Assembly (NCBI GenBank): GCA_003427395.1
Contig: BFEA01000055.1
Coordinates: 489,533-553,532, forward strand
From: Chara braunii
Taxonomy: Eukaryota > Streptophyta > Charophyceae > Charales > Characeae
DNA: 64,000 nt
Reading direction: 5' to 3'
Position numbers and translations under genes: made by a program. Position 1 is the stretch's first letter, and the number at the start of each line of letters is the position of its first letter. Shown piece after piece: positions 1-12,036 of this stretch. The notes below the pieces were generated by a model. It was not told the DNA's origin. It saw only the letters and a list, made by a program, of their open reading frames with translations, and did no database searches.

Positions 1-1500
1 GCACGTTAGTGCAGTTGGATTCAGATAAGAAGATTTGTCAATCTTTGTGGTCCTTACTGAATATGCAGATGAGACTATTCAAGATCTGAGGATCTATGTG
101 AAAAAGGGGAAAGAGACTCATGAGCATTTTGACTCCGTTTGGGTTACAGAAGCCCGGTATCTTGAAGAGAATAAAGTTGATTCATTGCTTTGGTCCTAAG
201 CTATACACCGACTACCCTAGGTCTCTGATCTCTTTCTACCTCACCAATGGTTCTCTGTGGTGATTTGATTGACTTGGCCAAGAGGTATATTTCACTGACA
301 ACTTCGACAAGGATTAATTATAAGGGCATGACTAAGCCATCAGAGTTTCAACGATTCAAGCGAGGGATTTTTTTTTTGTTTTTAATACAAAAATACAGAG
401 GCCCCATCTATTTTGGAGGGCAACAGTCCTGTTGCTTATCACCAGCAAGCATAAAGAACACGAATAGGAGGGATAAAACAGAAGTGGAAGCCTTACCTTC
501 GGGGTTCTAGACACCTTTCAAGGGGGGAATGGTGGGCGTGCCGATCCTCTCAAATACCTCCCCATTGAAGAGGTATCCGCTGCTAGCTAGAAAACACGCA
601 CGATACCCAATCGCGTAGCATAGGAAGTCACTACAATGGAGGGGTGCAGAGGGAAGCACCCCTATCAACCGCCTTGGTCCGCTGACCCAAACCAAAGTTT
701 ATTCAAAGGGTCAAATTTGTCTTGTGAGTTAAAAACAAACGACCATTAGCAGTCAGGAAACAAGTTTAAAGATAACTATTTACGCATCTCTTTTACTGGA
801 CAATGCGAATTGTTGATCTTAATCGCTATCTGGTCAGTACATATATTGTGTACTTATCACCGCACATATGCACTCCATCACACCCAGACCAACAGGGTGA
901 CTTGTAGGGAGCAGGTTTCGACCTACTAATTTATAAAGGAAACCTAAGGGATTTTCTCCATACCATATCTCCATACTCTATGAGAGGAGTTATGTGTTAT
1001 GGTTGACTTCCGAATCTTTGATCTGGAATGAACGTATTCGGAACTCATAGGTTTTAGATGACTCCACATTTCTAGACCACAATCTCGGGAAGTACATAGA
1101 ATTGGCTCAAGGCGTTCGAGAAGTACAAGCAAAAAAAAGATTAAGGATAAGACTTCATAGGGATGAGTGAGGACTCTTGACGAGTGTTGACTATGTCTCT
1201 TCATCTATACTTTATGGGATTATTACCTTCCCTCATCCACCTTGTCGTTGCCTTGAGTTAAGTCGATCCCGATCTTGTTTCATTGATATTGTTTGATGTT
1301 ATGCTCTCTGTTGATCTTGTCACAGTTTCCAAACTCCTAAAGTTTGCCAGTCATGATGTGCTAGACATTTTATTTTAATTTATTATTTCCATAATTACGT
1401 CTATTGTTCCAAATCACAATCAAAGATTCATAGAACCGGGGACCAGCGTAGACCGCAGTTGAAGGGCCTCGCTCGAAGCAGGACACACGCAACAGGAAGG
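1..1500. other. gene-free, unrecognised sequence
   Basis: Only short reading frames without recognisable motifs are present. I see no repeat shared with the rest of the window and no splice-supported gene model. A short T-run near 370 is the only low-complexity feature. Confidence 0.5.
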
Positions 1501-1608
1501 GATTTGCAATTATTATTTATTTATTGCAAAATTTGAGCAAAAATCCTCCATGAAAGCCTATTATCTTTCCAGTCTCCAGAAGTGGCCGGATTGGAAAAAG
1601 TATGATAG

Positions 1609-1620
1609 CGCGCGCGCGCA

Positions 1621-1661
<41 letters not shown>
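1609..1661. repeat. (CG)n-(CA)n-(GA)n microsatellite
   Basis: A compound dinucleotide tract runs from CG through CA into about 19 GA units. It belongs to the (GA)n/(CT)n class that recurs throughout this window. Confidence 0.95.
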
Positions 1662-1664
<3 letters not shown>

Positions 1665-2314
1665 TAGGAAGAACTTACCGGCTTCCTGTCTGTTTGTTTT
1701 GTGAGGAAGATCAGACCCATCTTCGACCAGACATTAGGACAAAAAATCCCGGTTGCCACACTAGTTGTGTGCGGGACTGTACTGGTCCGACTCCCACAAT
1801 GCTTATGGCTGGGACGGTAATGGCCTAGGTGGCCTGACTGAAGTGCTAATAAAAAAATTCTCGTTTGTCCGAAACGGTGGTCCAAGTTTCAACTGAATGT
1901 AGAACTCGGGACGCAACTGGAATGCGAAAGTGATGTTTCGAATACATTTTCAAAGTTCTTTTGTGACCGCTGCTTGCTTACCCCAAAACAAAATTGTGGA
2001 GAGTGCTACGGGAAGTCCGAGGACTATACAAGAGAATTTTACGACTTCGTTTGTAAAGGTAGTGGAGGGATGAAAAACTATACAAATTTGTAGAAAATTG
2101 TATGGTGGAGAGTAGCGGAGCGAGACCCTATGCTTCTTGAACTATGGCCAACGATGCAGTATGACAAAGGAATGTGCCTGACTGACAGCGTCTTACTCAT
2201 ATGCTCACAGTTGGACTTTTAGTAATGAACCCTGTCGTGGTTGTAATTAGTGTCGAGGGACATTGGATGCTATTTTAGGTTGTTTTCTCCTTTTGTTGAG
2301 AATGAGGGTGTGGA
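1662..2314. other. gene-free sequence
   Basis: No motif-bearing reading frame, repeat family or structured element was recognised here. Confidence 0.5.
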
Positions 2315-5300
2315 CGGGATGGCGGCGGCGGAGCACTACCAAGAGCGCTCCGCCGCCCGACGTTTTGACGCGACGGCGGACTCCTTGGTGAGGGTTGGAA
2401 ACGAAGAGCAGTTGGGGCGCCATGACGGCAGCTTCGACGCGAGGACGAGAGTGCGGGGTGAGAGGTCAGCAGGCGGATGATGAGGCGAGAGAGGGATCAT
2501 GGGGCATGGAGGAGCAGGCTCGTGGTGTTCGGGCGTTGCTGCAGACTCTCCTGTTTGTTGTTTATGTTATGTGTTTGCTTGCTTGAGTGGAAGAACACGA
2601 GGGCAGCGTATCTCATATCAAGGTCTCGTTGGAGAGGAGGAATGTCGAGGGGGGGAGTAAGGGGAGGCGGGCAGGGTTTGATGGGCTAGAGGAAGAGTAT
2701 TTCAAGAAGGAATGAGATGAGGAATGCAGGAGTAAGGTCTTCTATAGGCGGGCGGCGTCTGCGACGATGACACCCCCTCATCTCTTTGGGCTACCTTCGA
2801 GGGGCGGCTGGCATGTTCAACGGTCTAGTCTCGTGACGTGGTTTGGAGTGTTGTGATGGTAATCCTAGTTGTGGTCCTGTTATCTTCATCGTTCGATCCT
2901 TTGGAATGGTTGAATAGTTGTCAACCACAGGCGGCCGAGTTGCTTGAGAGCCGATGAAGGAGGAGGTGAGATTTGGAGAGAGAGGGGGTTGCGTTTAGGG
3001 ATGTTGAGGGTAAGTTGTGTTCCTGCTCTTCACGTTTTGTAGTGGTGATTCTGTGATGACCTTGATGAGATTCTTAACGATGTGATTCTCAGATAGTTTT
3101 GTCCGGTTCAATACCTATTGGTCCTTCTAACCTTGAATTCTAAATATGCAACGAAAATATGATTAGTAATTATGATTCTAAGGTTTGAAAATCAAGATTA
3201 AGCCTGACCTAGTTTGGTTTCCTAATTCTTGACCTAGTTTGTTTGCCTATTTCTTTTGAATTTCATATCTTTAGCCGTGTTGACTGTCGTATGTTTTGTT
3301 GCTGAATTATTTTCTGGACAATAATCTTAGCCTGGGATTTGTAAAATCAAGAGCTGGGCACCTCTGATTTCTTAAAAGTTATTTTTAAATTTTAACTCAA
3401 TCTTGTTTGATCTTCTGATTTGTCATCACGCTTATTGATACCCTCCATCCGTGGAGGGTTTTTCCCAAATAAAATTCTCAGTTCAATTTCGTGGATTGGA
3501 ATTCCTGATATTGATATTCGTAATTTTTTTACCTAGTCCGTGGACTTGATATCTAATTCTTAGATGGATTTTCTGATGTTGAGGGTCGAAAAGCATAATT
3601 TAATTCCGATGTCTACTTAGTCTTTCTGATTGGGTGAAGTTCTCGAAAACTAGACTTAGTTCTAAAGTCTAAATAGTAAATAGCCATTCCTATGCATACT
3701 CTGACCTTTGATCGTATCCTTTGGTGTTTTCTACCCTATGTACTAATAGTTCCAAAGTGGTTTGTAAGTGTTCTATCTGTTGCTGGAAATTGCTCCTATT
3801 CATTTTTTTTTATTAAATCTTCTATTGTTTTGAGATTCTAAAGAAACATGTTATAATTGAGTCTCAGTTGTGATGTGGGTCATAGGTGCTGAAGGGTATT
3901 ATCTCCTTTAGGGTTGGAGCTCCTCCCTGCGAGGGTTACACATGGGGGGTGGTGTGATCTTTGAGAGAGAGGAGCGGTATTGAGGGTTTGTCCCTTTCGA
4001 GGCCATCTTGATTTTGGGTCGGATATGGCGGTTGGGGAGAGAGGACAAGGGGTGCTGATGCCAACATGGTGAGATGTTAAAGGGTTGTTTCACGTGGAGG
4101 GGGTGGGGCAGGAGGGAAGCGGGATCTTCGGCTCTGGGGGGCACACTTTAGGGGGTACTGTATGCGGCTGATGGAGCAGAAGTGGTATGTAGGGGGCTGT
4201 TCTGAACTGGGGCTGGGAGGTGAGGGGGCGCCTCCCCGCGGAGGCAGTAGACAAATAGGGGGTCATTTTTTAGGGAGAGATTAACCCGCTTGGTTCTTGT
4301 AAGCCTTGCACATGCAACTGAGATTTGAATAGGCATTGGACTTTCAATGGGGAGAGGGGGTGGTTTTTCCCTCCTTTCCCCTCTTCTTGTGGGAATAGTA
4401 GGCGTCGAAACGTGCATATGTTTTTTTGAATCTTCTGATTTTCTGATTTTTTTCGTCAAAATTTTGAACAAGGGTCCCATGGAATGGTCAAGTGGAGCAT
4501 CTTGTAGGGTCTTGGGTGATTTGTTTTAAGGTAGGGGGTAAAAGGCATCAAATGATTCTTCGCAAGGACGGAGAGGGGATGGAATAGGGCTTTCCGACAA
4601 GTACTGGCTAGAGGGAGCTCTTATCAAATGCGATTGGCGTTGGGTAGTTTCAGCTGTCCAATGGGTACCGGTTGATGAGGGTAAGCCTTGGCGCAATTGG
4701 CGTCGGGTAGTGTTGTTTCACCCCTTTGAGGACGGAGACTGAAATTCTTGTGGGGGCGAGGAATTTCAGGGTGATGATGGTGCCCCCCCTGCTGAGATGA
4801 GGTTCTCTGGACTCTTTACGACAACGGATTTTGGGGGGATGAATGAGGTTCTTCCTTTCGATGATGGAGGCAGGATTGTTCGGGTTGTCTGTTTCTAGTC
4901 TTGCCTGTTGTCCTGAATTTGTCATGTTCTTGTTAGTGTTTTGTTAGGGTCTTAACTAGGGCCTCATGGGATAGTCAAGTGAAGTATCTTATAGGGTTTT
5001 GGGGGATTTGTTTTGAAGAAGGGGGAAGGGGCATGAAATGATTCTTTGCAAGGACAAAGAGCCTGAGAGAGGGGGATGGAATAAGGCTGCTTGACGGGTA
5101 TCGGCTAGGGGGAACTCTTATCAGAGGCGATTGGCGTTGTGTAGTTTAGGTTGTTCGATGGGTACCGACCGATGAGGGCGAGCTCTGACGCGATTAGCGT
5201 TGGGTAGCACTATTTCACCCCTTTGAGGACGGAGACTGGAGTTCTTGTGGGGCCAAGGAACTTCGGGGTGATGATGGTGCTCACCCCCTTCTGAGACGCG

Positions 5301-5985
5301 GTCCTCTGAAATTCTTTACGAGGACGGAGTTAGGAAGGACGACTGGGATGGAGGGAGTTGGGGTGGATGCAATTGACGCCAAGTATCTTGGGGGGTACCA
5401 GCCACTTGCTACTAACTCCACCTGGAACAACTGGAGGTTTTTCCTTTCGGTGATGGAGGCATGATTTTTTGGGTTGACTGCTCCAGGGGTTGCATGTTTT
5501 TGTATTTTCCTAATTTGATCTATTATCCAAGGATGTGCTTGCTCAGTTAATCCCCGAGTTTCCGGGGCAATCAATGCTGGCACGAGGAGGTCTTCTTATT
5601 TTTTCTCAAAAAATAGGTGAGCGGGAGAAGCAAATGGTTGGATATCAAGCGTCCTACTAGTGAGGGGGCTAGCTCGTAGGACGGAAATAGGGTACAACAG
5701 CAGTGGAGATGGTGGGTCTGTTGCAGTAAGTCTTGCCGGAGTGAGGTAAAGAGGATTGATGGGGGGGGTCTGAGTTGTTTTCTGAACTTTGCTTATTCCT
5801 GAAGTTCGTCGTAGTAATTTGCTAAGTAGCTCTATTTTTTCTTAGCCAAAGTCGGGTAATGACCACGGTATCTCAAACTTTCAAAATTCTATGTAAACTT
5901 TCATATGGGACGCTGAGCCCGGTTCCCAGCATGTGCTGCTCCCCACGAATAGATTGGAGTCTTGTTCCCATTGAAAAAGAAGAAA
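2315..5985 (+). repeat. large dispersed retroposon-like repeat, copy 1
   Basis: This segment resembles 32,985-36,014 in several collinear blocks. The clearest are the start (a block with ACC-AGAGCGCT), a block with GGCGGCCGAG near 2,930, a G-rich block at 3,905-4,235 matching 34,270-34,615, and the 3' end at 5,830-5,985 matching 35,880-36,014. Both copies end in the shared retroposon tail followed by a homopolymer-rich run, which suggests RNA-mediated spread on the plus strand. There is no long reading frame, so it is probably non-autonomous or long decayed. The left edge is approximate. A host-gene remnant duplicated by other means is the alternative. Confidence 0.6.
4475..5450 (+). repeat. 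internal tandem duplication, about 0.49 kb
   Basis: Blocks at about 4,475-4,960 and 4,962-5,450 align along their length. They share the ATGATTCTT-GCAAGGAC block, the TTTCACCCCTTTGAGGAC block and the GGTGATGATGGTGC block. They differ by many substitutions and small indels, so the duplication is old. Confidence 0.75.
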
Positions 5986-5990
5986 AAAAA
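5830..5990 (+). mobile_element. shared retroposon 3' tail with A-rich end
   Basis: This is the 3' terminal module seen throughout the window. It starts with a GTCGGGTAATGACC-type block, then a block starting GGGACGCTGAGCCCGG that contains an imperfect CAGCAYGTGCTG palindrome, then CCCCACGAATAGATTGGAG and an A-rich run. An A-rich end after a conserved terminus is typical of non-LTR retrotransposition. Confidence 0.7.
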
Positions 5991-6644
5991 GTTGTAATTA
6001 GTGTCATTTGAGAAAGTCCATTGTAAGCGTTCGGAGAGTAACATCGCCTATTGCCAGTCTGGGCGAAGCTACTTTTGATTTTTCGTCCCCCATTTTTTTT
6101 GTTTTTTTTAATTTTTTTTTGGGGGGGGGAGGGGAAGTTGTCACATTGCCAAAATCAATAGGAGAGGTCGGGGACCTCACAATTCAACCCAAAAACAAGA
6201 CTGGGGCCATTATCCAGCTTAGGCTATACAAGAAGCCGGGTCCAGCGTCCCATCTCCCTTCCAAATGCAACTTCCCAAAAGTGTCAATTAGCAGCACAAA
6301 AACCTGAGATAACCGACTCATGATCCTCCTTACCAACAAGAGACTGCAAAACCTCATCCTTCTCTGGTGTAGCCACCCCTACAATCCGCGTGCAGTGAGC
6401 CTATAGTGGCTATAACTGGCTGGATGAGTGAGGTTTCAACCACCTAGAGATAACCACCTTACCCTCCTGAAAGACAGCCACTAGTTGGTTCTTCATGGCC
6501 TAGGTCTTTAGAAATCAAGGTTTTCCCTCACGACTGGATTAGCTAGGTTTGTGCTGCTCCCCACGAATAGATTGGGTCCTCCCCCCCAAAAAAGGGTAAC
6601 TTCAACAGAGTCACAAAAACGAGTTATAATTGCACTATTGTGTC
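5991..6644. other. decayed retroposon fragments
   Basis: About 6,195-6,262 resembles the shared retroposon tail on the minus strand (a GGGGCCATTATCC block and a CAGCGTCCCAT block). About 6,551-6,575 repeats the plus-strand tail end before a C-rich and A-rich run. A T8-G9 homopolymer junction lies near 6,115. No gene was recognised. Confidence 0.5.
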
Positions 6645-7077
6645 GAGTTGATGTGTCTCAGGGGTTAGAGCATCGGTTGGAAATGCGCATTGTGGTATAA
6701 GGTTGCGGGTTCAAATCCGCAGCCTTACGCATGGACACCGACAGGGCGTTAGAATGACGCATGGCTGGACACACACCCCCTTGGGATGACGCAGGTTAGC
6801 TATTACAGACACTGCCTGCGCACCACCCAAGGGTTGTTCATGGTGTTGTATGTTGGTTCTAGGTTTCACATGGGTTGCTTCGGGGTGTAGGTCTTGGGTG
6901 TTCTGTTGATCTCCCCAGTCTGGCAAATCACACGTTTGGGCCATTTCCACTGGTCGTTCACATGGTACAGTCGTTCGATTATATGTTACAAGGTCATGGG
7001 TTCGAGCTTGGTTCGGACTTTGAGGGGGTCCCGGTCCAGCTTACTACCCCGTTCTCTCTCTTCGATATACAGAGTAT
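6645..7077 (+). mobile_element. SINE-like element with tRNA-derived head
   Basis: An A-box-like segment at about 6,653-6,672 (CTCAGGGGTTAGAGC) is followed at tRNA-like spacing by a near-consensus B box, GGTTCAAATCC, at 6,708-6,718. These are the internal RNA polymerase III promoter elements of tRNA-derived SINEs. The rest does not fold as a clean tRNA, so this is not a tRNA gene. A second B-box-like GGGTTCGAGC near 7,000 hints at a second head. Confidence 0.5.
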
Positions 7078-7378
7078 ACATAACCTTCGGACATAACATA
7101 GAATTATATATCGCCTATGGGCTATATATACACACATAGCCTTAGCCTTCGGATATAACATAGAACTATATATCGCCTACCGGCTGCATACACGCCTTCG
7201 GACATAACATTGAATTACACATCGCCTACGGGATACATACAGAAAGTTTCCACACAAGATACACACATAGTCTTCGGACATAACATAGAACTGCATATCG
7301 CCTACGGGCTACATACACATATATATAGCCTTCAGACATAACATAGAACTACACATCGCCTATGGGCTACATACACTA
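7078..7378 (+). repeat. minisatellite, five copies of a roughly 50-60 bp unit
   Basis: Each unit has CTTCGGACATAACAT, then an AT-rich stretch, then ATCGCCTACGGGCTACAT. Copies start near 7,082, 7,145, 7,193, 7,270 and 7,328. Spacing is uneven because of variable TA/CA-rich linkers, and the copies have diverged by several substitutions each. Confidence 0.85.
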
Positions 7379-7399
7379 GGTTGGGGGGGTCTAGTCACT

Positions 7400-7530
7400 G
7401 GATAAGGGTCTAGTATCTGCAGTAGGTTCAGGTTGGTTGGATAGGGTGCCACTGGGTGCAATTCCTACTGAGTCTGCTCCTGGGTGCTAGCGATGCCTGC
7501 TCTTATCAGCACTGGTAGCACAACAGGGGA

Positions 7531-7564
<34 letters not shown>

Positions 7565-7930
7565 TGCAGTTCTTACTGACATCCAGATAAAACTGTCAGG
7601 GGTTGATTGTTTGGGCCTGGCGTCTGAAGTTCCCGTTCGACGAGTTTCGTCTGATTTTGCTTCCACCAGGGTTGGGCAGCTTATCAGCCCTGGTGCCTAT
7701 CACTGTTGTTCGATCCAAGTTGCCTACCCAACGGTAGGACAATGGTCCTGAGTGCTGGTCACACTGAGGTAGGATAGTGGGATAAGAGGTGCGCTAGGAG
7801 TATTGACGTGAGGATGGGATGGGAGGTGGTCTCATTGACTCTCATATTCCTGGACACCTGTGGCTCACAGCTGATCACTGTGCACTCAGTGATTGGCCTC
7901 TACAATACCTTGGACTTTTTTAAAATGGAA
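7400..7930 (+). mobile_element. short retroposon family S, copy 1
   Basis: The block around 7,735-7,925 (GTCCTGAGTGCTGG, CACTGAGGTAGGATAG, GATAAGAGGTGCGC, CCTCTACAA) is shared with 10,974-11,244 and 47,510-47,910. A fragment of the family lies inverted at 39,017-39,100. An A-run of about 28 bases at 7,535-7,562 divides this copy. No coding capacity is visible. Confidence 0.6.
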
Positions 7931-8082
7931 AACAAAAGGGAAAAAAAGGCAAGAAACAGTTTGCAATCCCACTTCGGGCACCCTACCTGGCCAGAAAGTT
8001 GGGTTGTATACATTGCCCGAACTGCAATTTGAAACTATATCTTGGCCCATATTGCAATTATAACTTTTTTTTTTTTTTTTTT

Positions 8083-8455
8083 TTTGGGAAAAAAGCTCCA
8101 ATCTATTCTTGGGGAGCAACACGTGCTGGGAACCGGGCCCAGCATCCCATGTAAAATTTATACAAATGATTTAAAATGTCAGGGCCATTACCTGGCTTCG
8201 GCTAAGAGCAATCTGAGAACTTATGAAAAATTTCAGAAAAAATCTAGGAAAATTTAGGAAAAAAGTCCTTCGAATGCTTATAATCCCTGGAAATCCCCAC
8301 AAAACACTCTAAAATTCTCTAACACTATCTAATTTCCTGTCGGGCTCTCCCAGACCTCATGCCCCCACCCTGCTAGGTTATAGGGCAACACAACTCACCA
8401 CAGCTCTGGCCAGCATTGTCCCGACAACAACCCTTGGTTTTCCCTTGGAATGTCT
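8083..8455 (-). mobile_element. short retroposon with shared tail, minus strand
   Basis: Read on the minus strand, a body with blocks shared with 21,950-22,170 and 45,440-45,690 (a GCCGG/GCTGG block and a TGTTGCCCTGTAA-like block) leads into the common tail. It ends at 8,083-8,100 against a roughly 21-base T-run, that is, a poly-A end on the minus strand. This is a non-coding retroposon. Confidence 0.65.
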
Positions 8456-9282
8456 CTTTCGAGTGAAGGCTGGTCTGGTCCCACGACGGTTGATAGTTGA
8501 TCGCGCCTCGGCGAGCGTGACGAATAAACGGTTACCATAACTTCCTTCTTATTCTGCTGTGGGAATGGGGAATTTTGGTGCGATTGTCGCGTAGGGAAAT
8601 ATTTTTTGAATTCTCAACTGATGACGAGTCCCCACGGGCTCTCGGAACTTGCTTCGTTCGGATTTTCTTTTTCTAATTAGGACTTAGAATAGGAATTTGG
8701 GCGCATCTCAATTTCTGTTGCGCGGTGCTTCCTGCTTGTGCACACTCGGCCGCGTCATGAACTGTGTTCTGACTTTCCCGCGCCTTAATCTCGTCTGTAA
8801 CTGTAATCCTTGCTTGGCGGGCATAATTGCAACTGTAATCCTCTAGTTCTTGATATATTTTGGGATCCCTTTGCGCGCGCATATCTCTCCCGCATCCTAT
8901 TGGCCTGAACGCGTGCATCACCGGATTGATGTGTGGAGTGTGGCTACGTCCCCTACGCTGCGGCCTGGCCAAGCAGGCGTAGGCACTTCCTTCCTCCTTC
9001 CTCCCACCCGAACACGATCATGCATGCTATAAATCTCACGAGTTCGATTAATTTTCTCTCTAAGATGTTTTGGAGTTAGCGCGGTCGAGAGGATCGACTA
9101 ACGAGAAGAAGTTGGCAAGTGAGTAGGGAGTTGGGAGATCCGACGAGCTGGTGCTGGGCCTGCGGGGTTGACGTGGGGCCAGTGCAGGCTGTGGCACACG
9201 GGCGAACCTGACGGGCATGCTCGAGCTAAGCGGGGTGACAACTGAGCGTAGTTGCGAGGGGACGGACTGCCCGCATCAGGGC
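8456..9282. other. gene-free sequence
   Basis: No recognised reading frame or repeat. A CG-rich pocket lies around 8,870-9,010. Confidence 0.45.
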
Positions 9283-9287
9283 ATTGT

Positions 9288-9364
<77 letters not shown>

Positions 9365-9376
9365 AAAGAGNATTGT

Positions 9377-9453
<77 letters not shown>

Positions 9454-9470
9454 AAAGAGAGAGGTGGGAA
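9283..9470. repeat. (GA)n microsatellite duplicated around a single N
   Basis: The sequence from ATTGTGAAGAGAG through a GAAAGAGAG interruption to GGGGAAAGAG occurs twice, separated by one N at 9,371. The two halves look identical, including the interruption. That fits an assembly join that wrote the same tract twice better than a biological duplication. Confidence 0.85.
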
Positions 9471-10973
9471 GTGTGCGATGAGGTTCTTCTTCTATCCCTC
9501 TAAGCCATTTTTTATTCTTCTTCTTTCCTTCTGAGCAATTTTGGTGTCCGACGCAAGTCACCTTTGTTTCTTTCGATCGACATCTCGGATCTTTTCTTCG
9601 CTCGTCTCTAATGATTGATGCATGGCCGCTTCTCCCATTTTGTTCTTCCCTCTTGATTGGTTAATTGCTTACGATTGAATTTTGTACGATCCTGATGCAT
9701 GAATGATTGTCGCCTTCCCTTTCTCTTTGTTTATATATGCATAAAACTGGACGCGTGGAGGATGGGTATTTGTTTGTCGAAATTGAATAGGCGCGCTAGA
9801 TGATCAGATGCCTGCCTCGCCATAAGGGTACTATCCACCCTCGGTTAACAGGCGGCACGTACGAGATACGAGTCATTAGTCATTGTCTATCGGACCGAAG
9901 GGCAGGCCTTGTGCACGCACGTGTAAGCTCGATCAGAAGAACGTGGCCTACACACATGTCTGCAGTGCTTGTGCTCGGTCCAACCTTTCGAATGACTGAG
10001 TTTCCGCCTCAACCCACAACATGAATATTGAACTCCCTTTTCGTATTACTCATTGCGAGTGTTTGAGAGATCCGGAATTTCGGGCGTACTGAGAGCACGT
10101 GTGTCTGTCTGCACGACCGAGGAGAGAACTTCCTAAATTTCCATACCCGGTGGGAAACGAGCGCATCTGCGAGTGGGATATCGACCGAGCTCGAAAACGC
10201 ATTCCCCACCACCCGGAATTCCCCAGCTTGTACACGTGTCACATTGTCGCGGAGCCAGGAATAATTATTTTGGAAACCGACTTCCCTCCCTACCACCGCA
10301 TACTGCCCTTCCATTCGCTGACCATCATCCCCTAGTGTGCAATCGCTCCGTATTGGCCCCATCCCCCGTGCTCAGAGTGCTTGCAAGACCACGAATACCG
10401 AGCCTCCGGTTTCATCCGACGAACCCGCTCGAAAGAAGAGCGACGGGCACGCAGCCTTCGGCTACGGCCAGCTGCGTCAGACTTTGAGACCAGTAACACA
10501 CGACGCCAGCAAGTGGTCAAACAGCGCGATAGCCATACCGTTCTGTCGGTGCACCGAGTACGAGTCCGACCCAGGCGACAAAACCAACCGAGGTGGTAGC
10601 TCCACGCTCAGACTTCGACCCGCGTCTACCCTTTTGCATCCCCATCCCTGAAACTTGCCACAGGAGATCTCAGTTCCTACCTGGGACTCCACCCCCACTT
10701 TCCTAAAATCCTTGGCACACCCCTTTTCGCACTTCCAGGCCCACTCACACTCCGAACAGGAAGTCGCGCTGGGCGTGAGGTTGGGCATCACACATGGCCG
10801 GAATGGGCTCTAGGGACATACGAGGGAACGGAGGATACCCGGCTCTCTATCATCGCCGCACAACTAAGCTAGATGGGAGTCACTGTCCACCCTCATGAAG
10901 ACCTGTGGTAGCATGTTGAAACCTAGCTCCCGAAGTCCCTGTGCAACCAGGCTTGCACGGCGTCTGCTTCAAC
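9471..10973. other. unrecognised GC-rich sequence with overlapping short frames
   Basis: Around 10,000-10,800 both strands carry overlapping open frames of about 75-117 codons. None has a recognisable domain, and the overlap on both strands fits low stop-codon frequency in GC-rich DNA. I see no repeat shared with the rest of the window. Confidence 0.4.
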
Positions 10974-11272
10974 CGGGGCTAAGCAGGGGGTAGGCATCTC
11001 TGCTTAGCCCCGGTACCTCCAACCGCTGTCTGGTCAGGCCACCCCGCCAAGATGCAATGCGTGATGGTCCTGGGTGGTTAACACTAGGGTAGGACAGGGG
11101 GGTTGGGGGTGTGCCAGGGCAAAAAGATAAGAGGAAGGGTGGATGGGGTCTTCAGAGGGGTTCATTTGGACAACTGAGTGGCCGAGTACTGTGGGTGACT
11201 GCCATCCGTCTAGTATCCCACCTCTACAACAACCTGGGCATTTCAAAAAAAAAAAAGAAAAAAAAAAGAGAT
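10974..11272 (+). mobile_element. short retroposon family S, copy 2
   Basis: It starts with a TGCTTAGCCCCGGTACC block and continues through GTCAGGCCACCCC and a GGTCCTGGGTGG block. It ends in CCACCTCTACAACAACCTGG followed by an A-rich run, the expected end of a retroposed copy. The same order occurs at 47,510-47,910. Confidence 0.65.
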
Positions 11273-11819
11273 AATTGCACCACGGCAACAAAAATACTGA
11301 AAATCTTCTATCCAGTGGGCCTATGGCTGACCCCGTCCTCTTTTGGGGTAGGCCAAACCCCCAACCTATTGAAAAGATTTTGGCGGGAAGCTTTCTCTGC
11401 ACCTGCATGCCCAGTGCTAAGGAGAGGAGGAGGGGAACAAAGATCTCCTTACTTTTTTGGGCAATACATGCAAAAATACTGACCGTGGGATCACTCAGGA
11501 GTACTGATCACGGGCGGGATTTGGGTCTCACACTCAACTGCCACACAAACTCTCTTCCATCCTATCCCCTTGCTAGTGGGACCATGCTCCAGGGATGCAG
11601 GCATCAATGACGCACCTTTCTTTTTTTTTTCCGTCAGTCCATGATGCACATTTCGAGAGGGCAAAGGCGAGATCCCACTGGCAAAGAGAACTGGCTTGAA
11701 AACCTGACTCTGGACGTGTTTGCGGAGACGTGCAGATCCTTGTGATTGCTCTGCTTTTCTGCATCTGGACGTAAGACGCACATAAATGCCTGAGTCCACA
11801 TCCCGTGGAACGCTATGGG
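11273..11819. other. gene-free sequence with a foldback-related block
   Basis: Around 11,660-11,760 there is a block (GATCCCACTGGCAAAGAG, GGACGTGTTTGCGGAGA, CTTTTCTGCATCTGGACG) resembling the hairpin at 46,573-46,722. No gene was recognised. Confidence 0.45.
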
Positions 11820-12036
11820 CAGGGGCGTCATTGATGGGCAGCGCGAAGTGGACTTGGGCGTCATCGATGCCGCATCCCTGGAGTAACATGCCGGACAAGG
11901 GACTGTTACTCCAGGGATGCAGGCATCCATGACGCCCACGTCCACATCGGATTCCCGCTCTGTTACTCCAGGGATGCAGGCATCCATGATGCCCAAGTCC
12001 ACATCGGATTCCCGCTGCCCATCAATGACGCCCCTG
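11820..12036. repeat. inverted repeat with an embedded 57-bp direct repeat
   Basis: The left arm (11,820-11,889) is the near-perfect reverse complement of 11,961-12,036. Between them, 11,904-11,960 is a 57-bp direct copy of the start of the right arm, both copies beginning TGTTACTCCAGGGATGC. Transcribed, it would fold into a stem of about 70 bp. Confidence 0.85.

Noticed and set aside
2250-2700. Short overlapping plus-strand frames at the start of the large repeat
   Set aside because: They do not align as a protein with the second copy near 33 kb, whose matching region has different frames.
6645-6725. Possible tRNA gene (also 47,003-47,075)
   Set aside because: A and B boxes are present but the acceptor and anticodon stems do not close. 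A SINE head is the better call.
9226-9561. Arg-Glu and Leu-Ser repeat proteins over (GA)n/(CT)n tracts (also 1.6, 13.8, 54.4, 58.2 and 61.5 kb)
   Set aside because: Dinucleotide repeats have no stop codons, so these frames carry no information.
10009-10791. Several overlapping 75-117-codon frames on both strands
   Set aside because: No motifs, no codon-use signal I can judge by eye, and overlap on both strands in GC-rich DNA.
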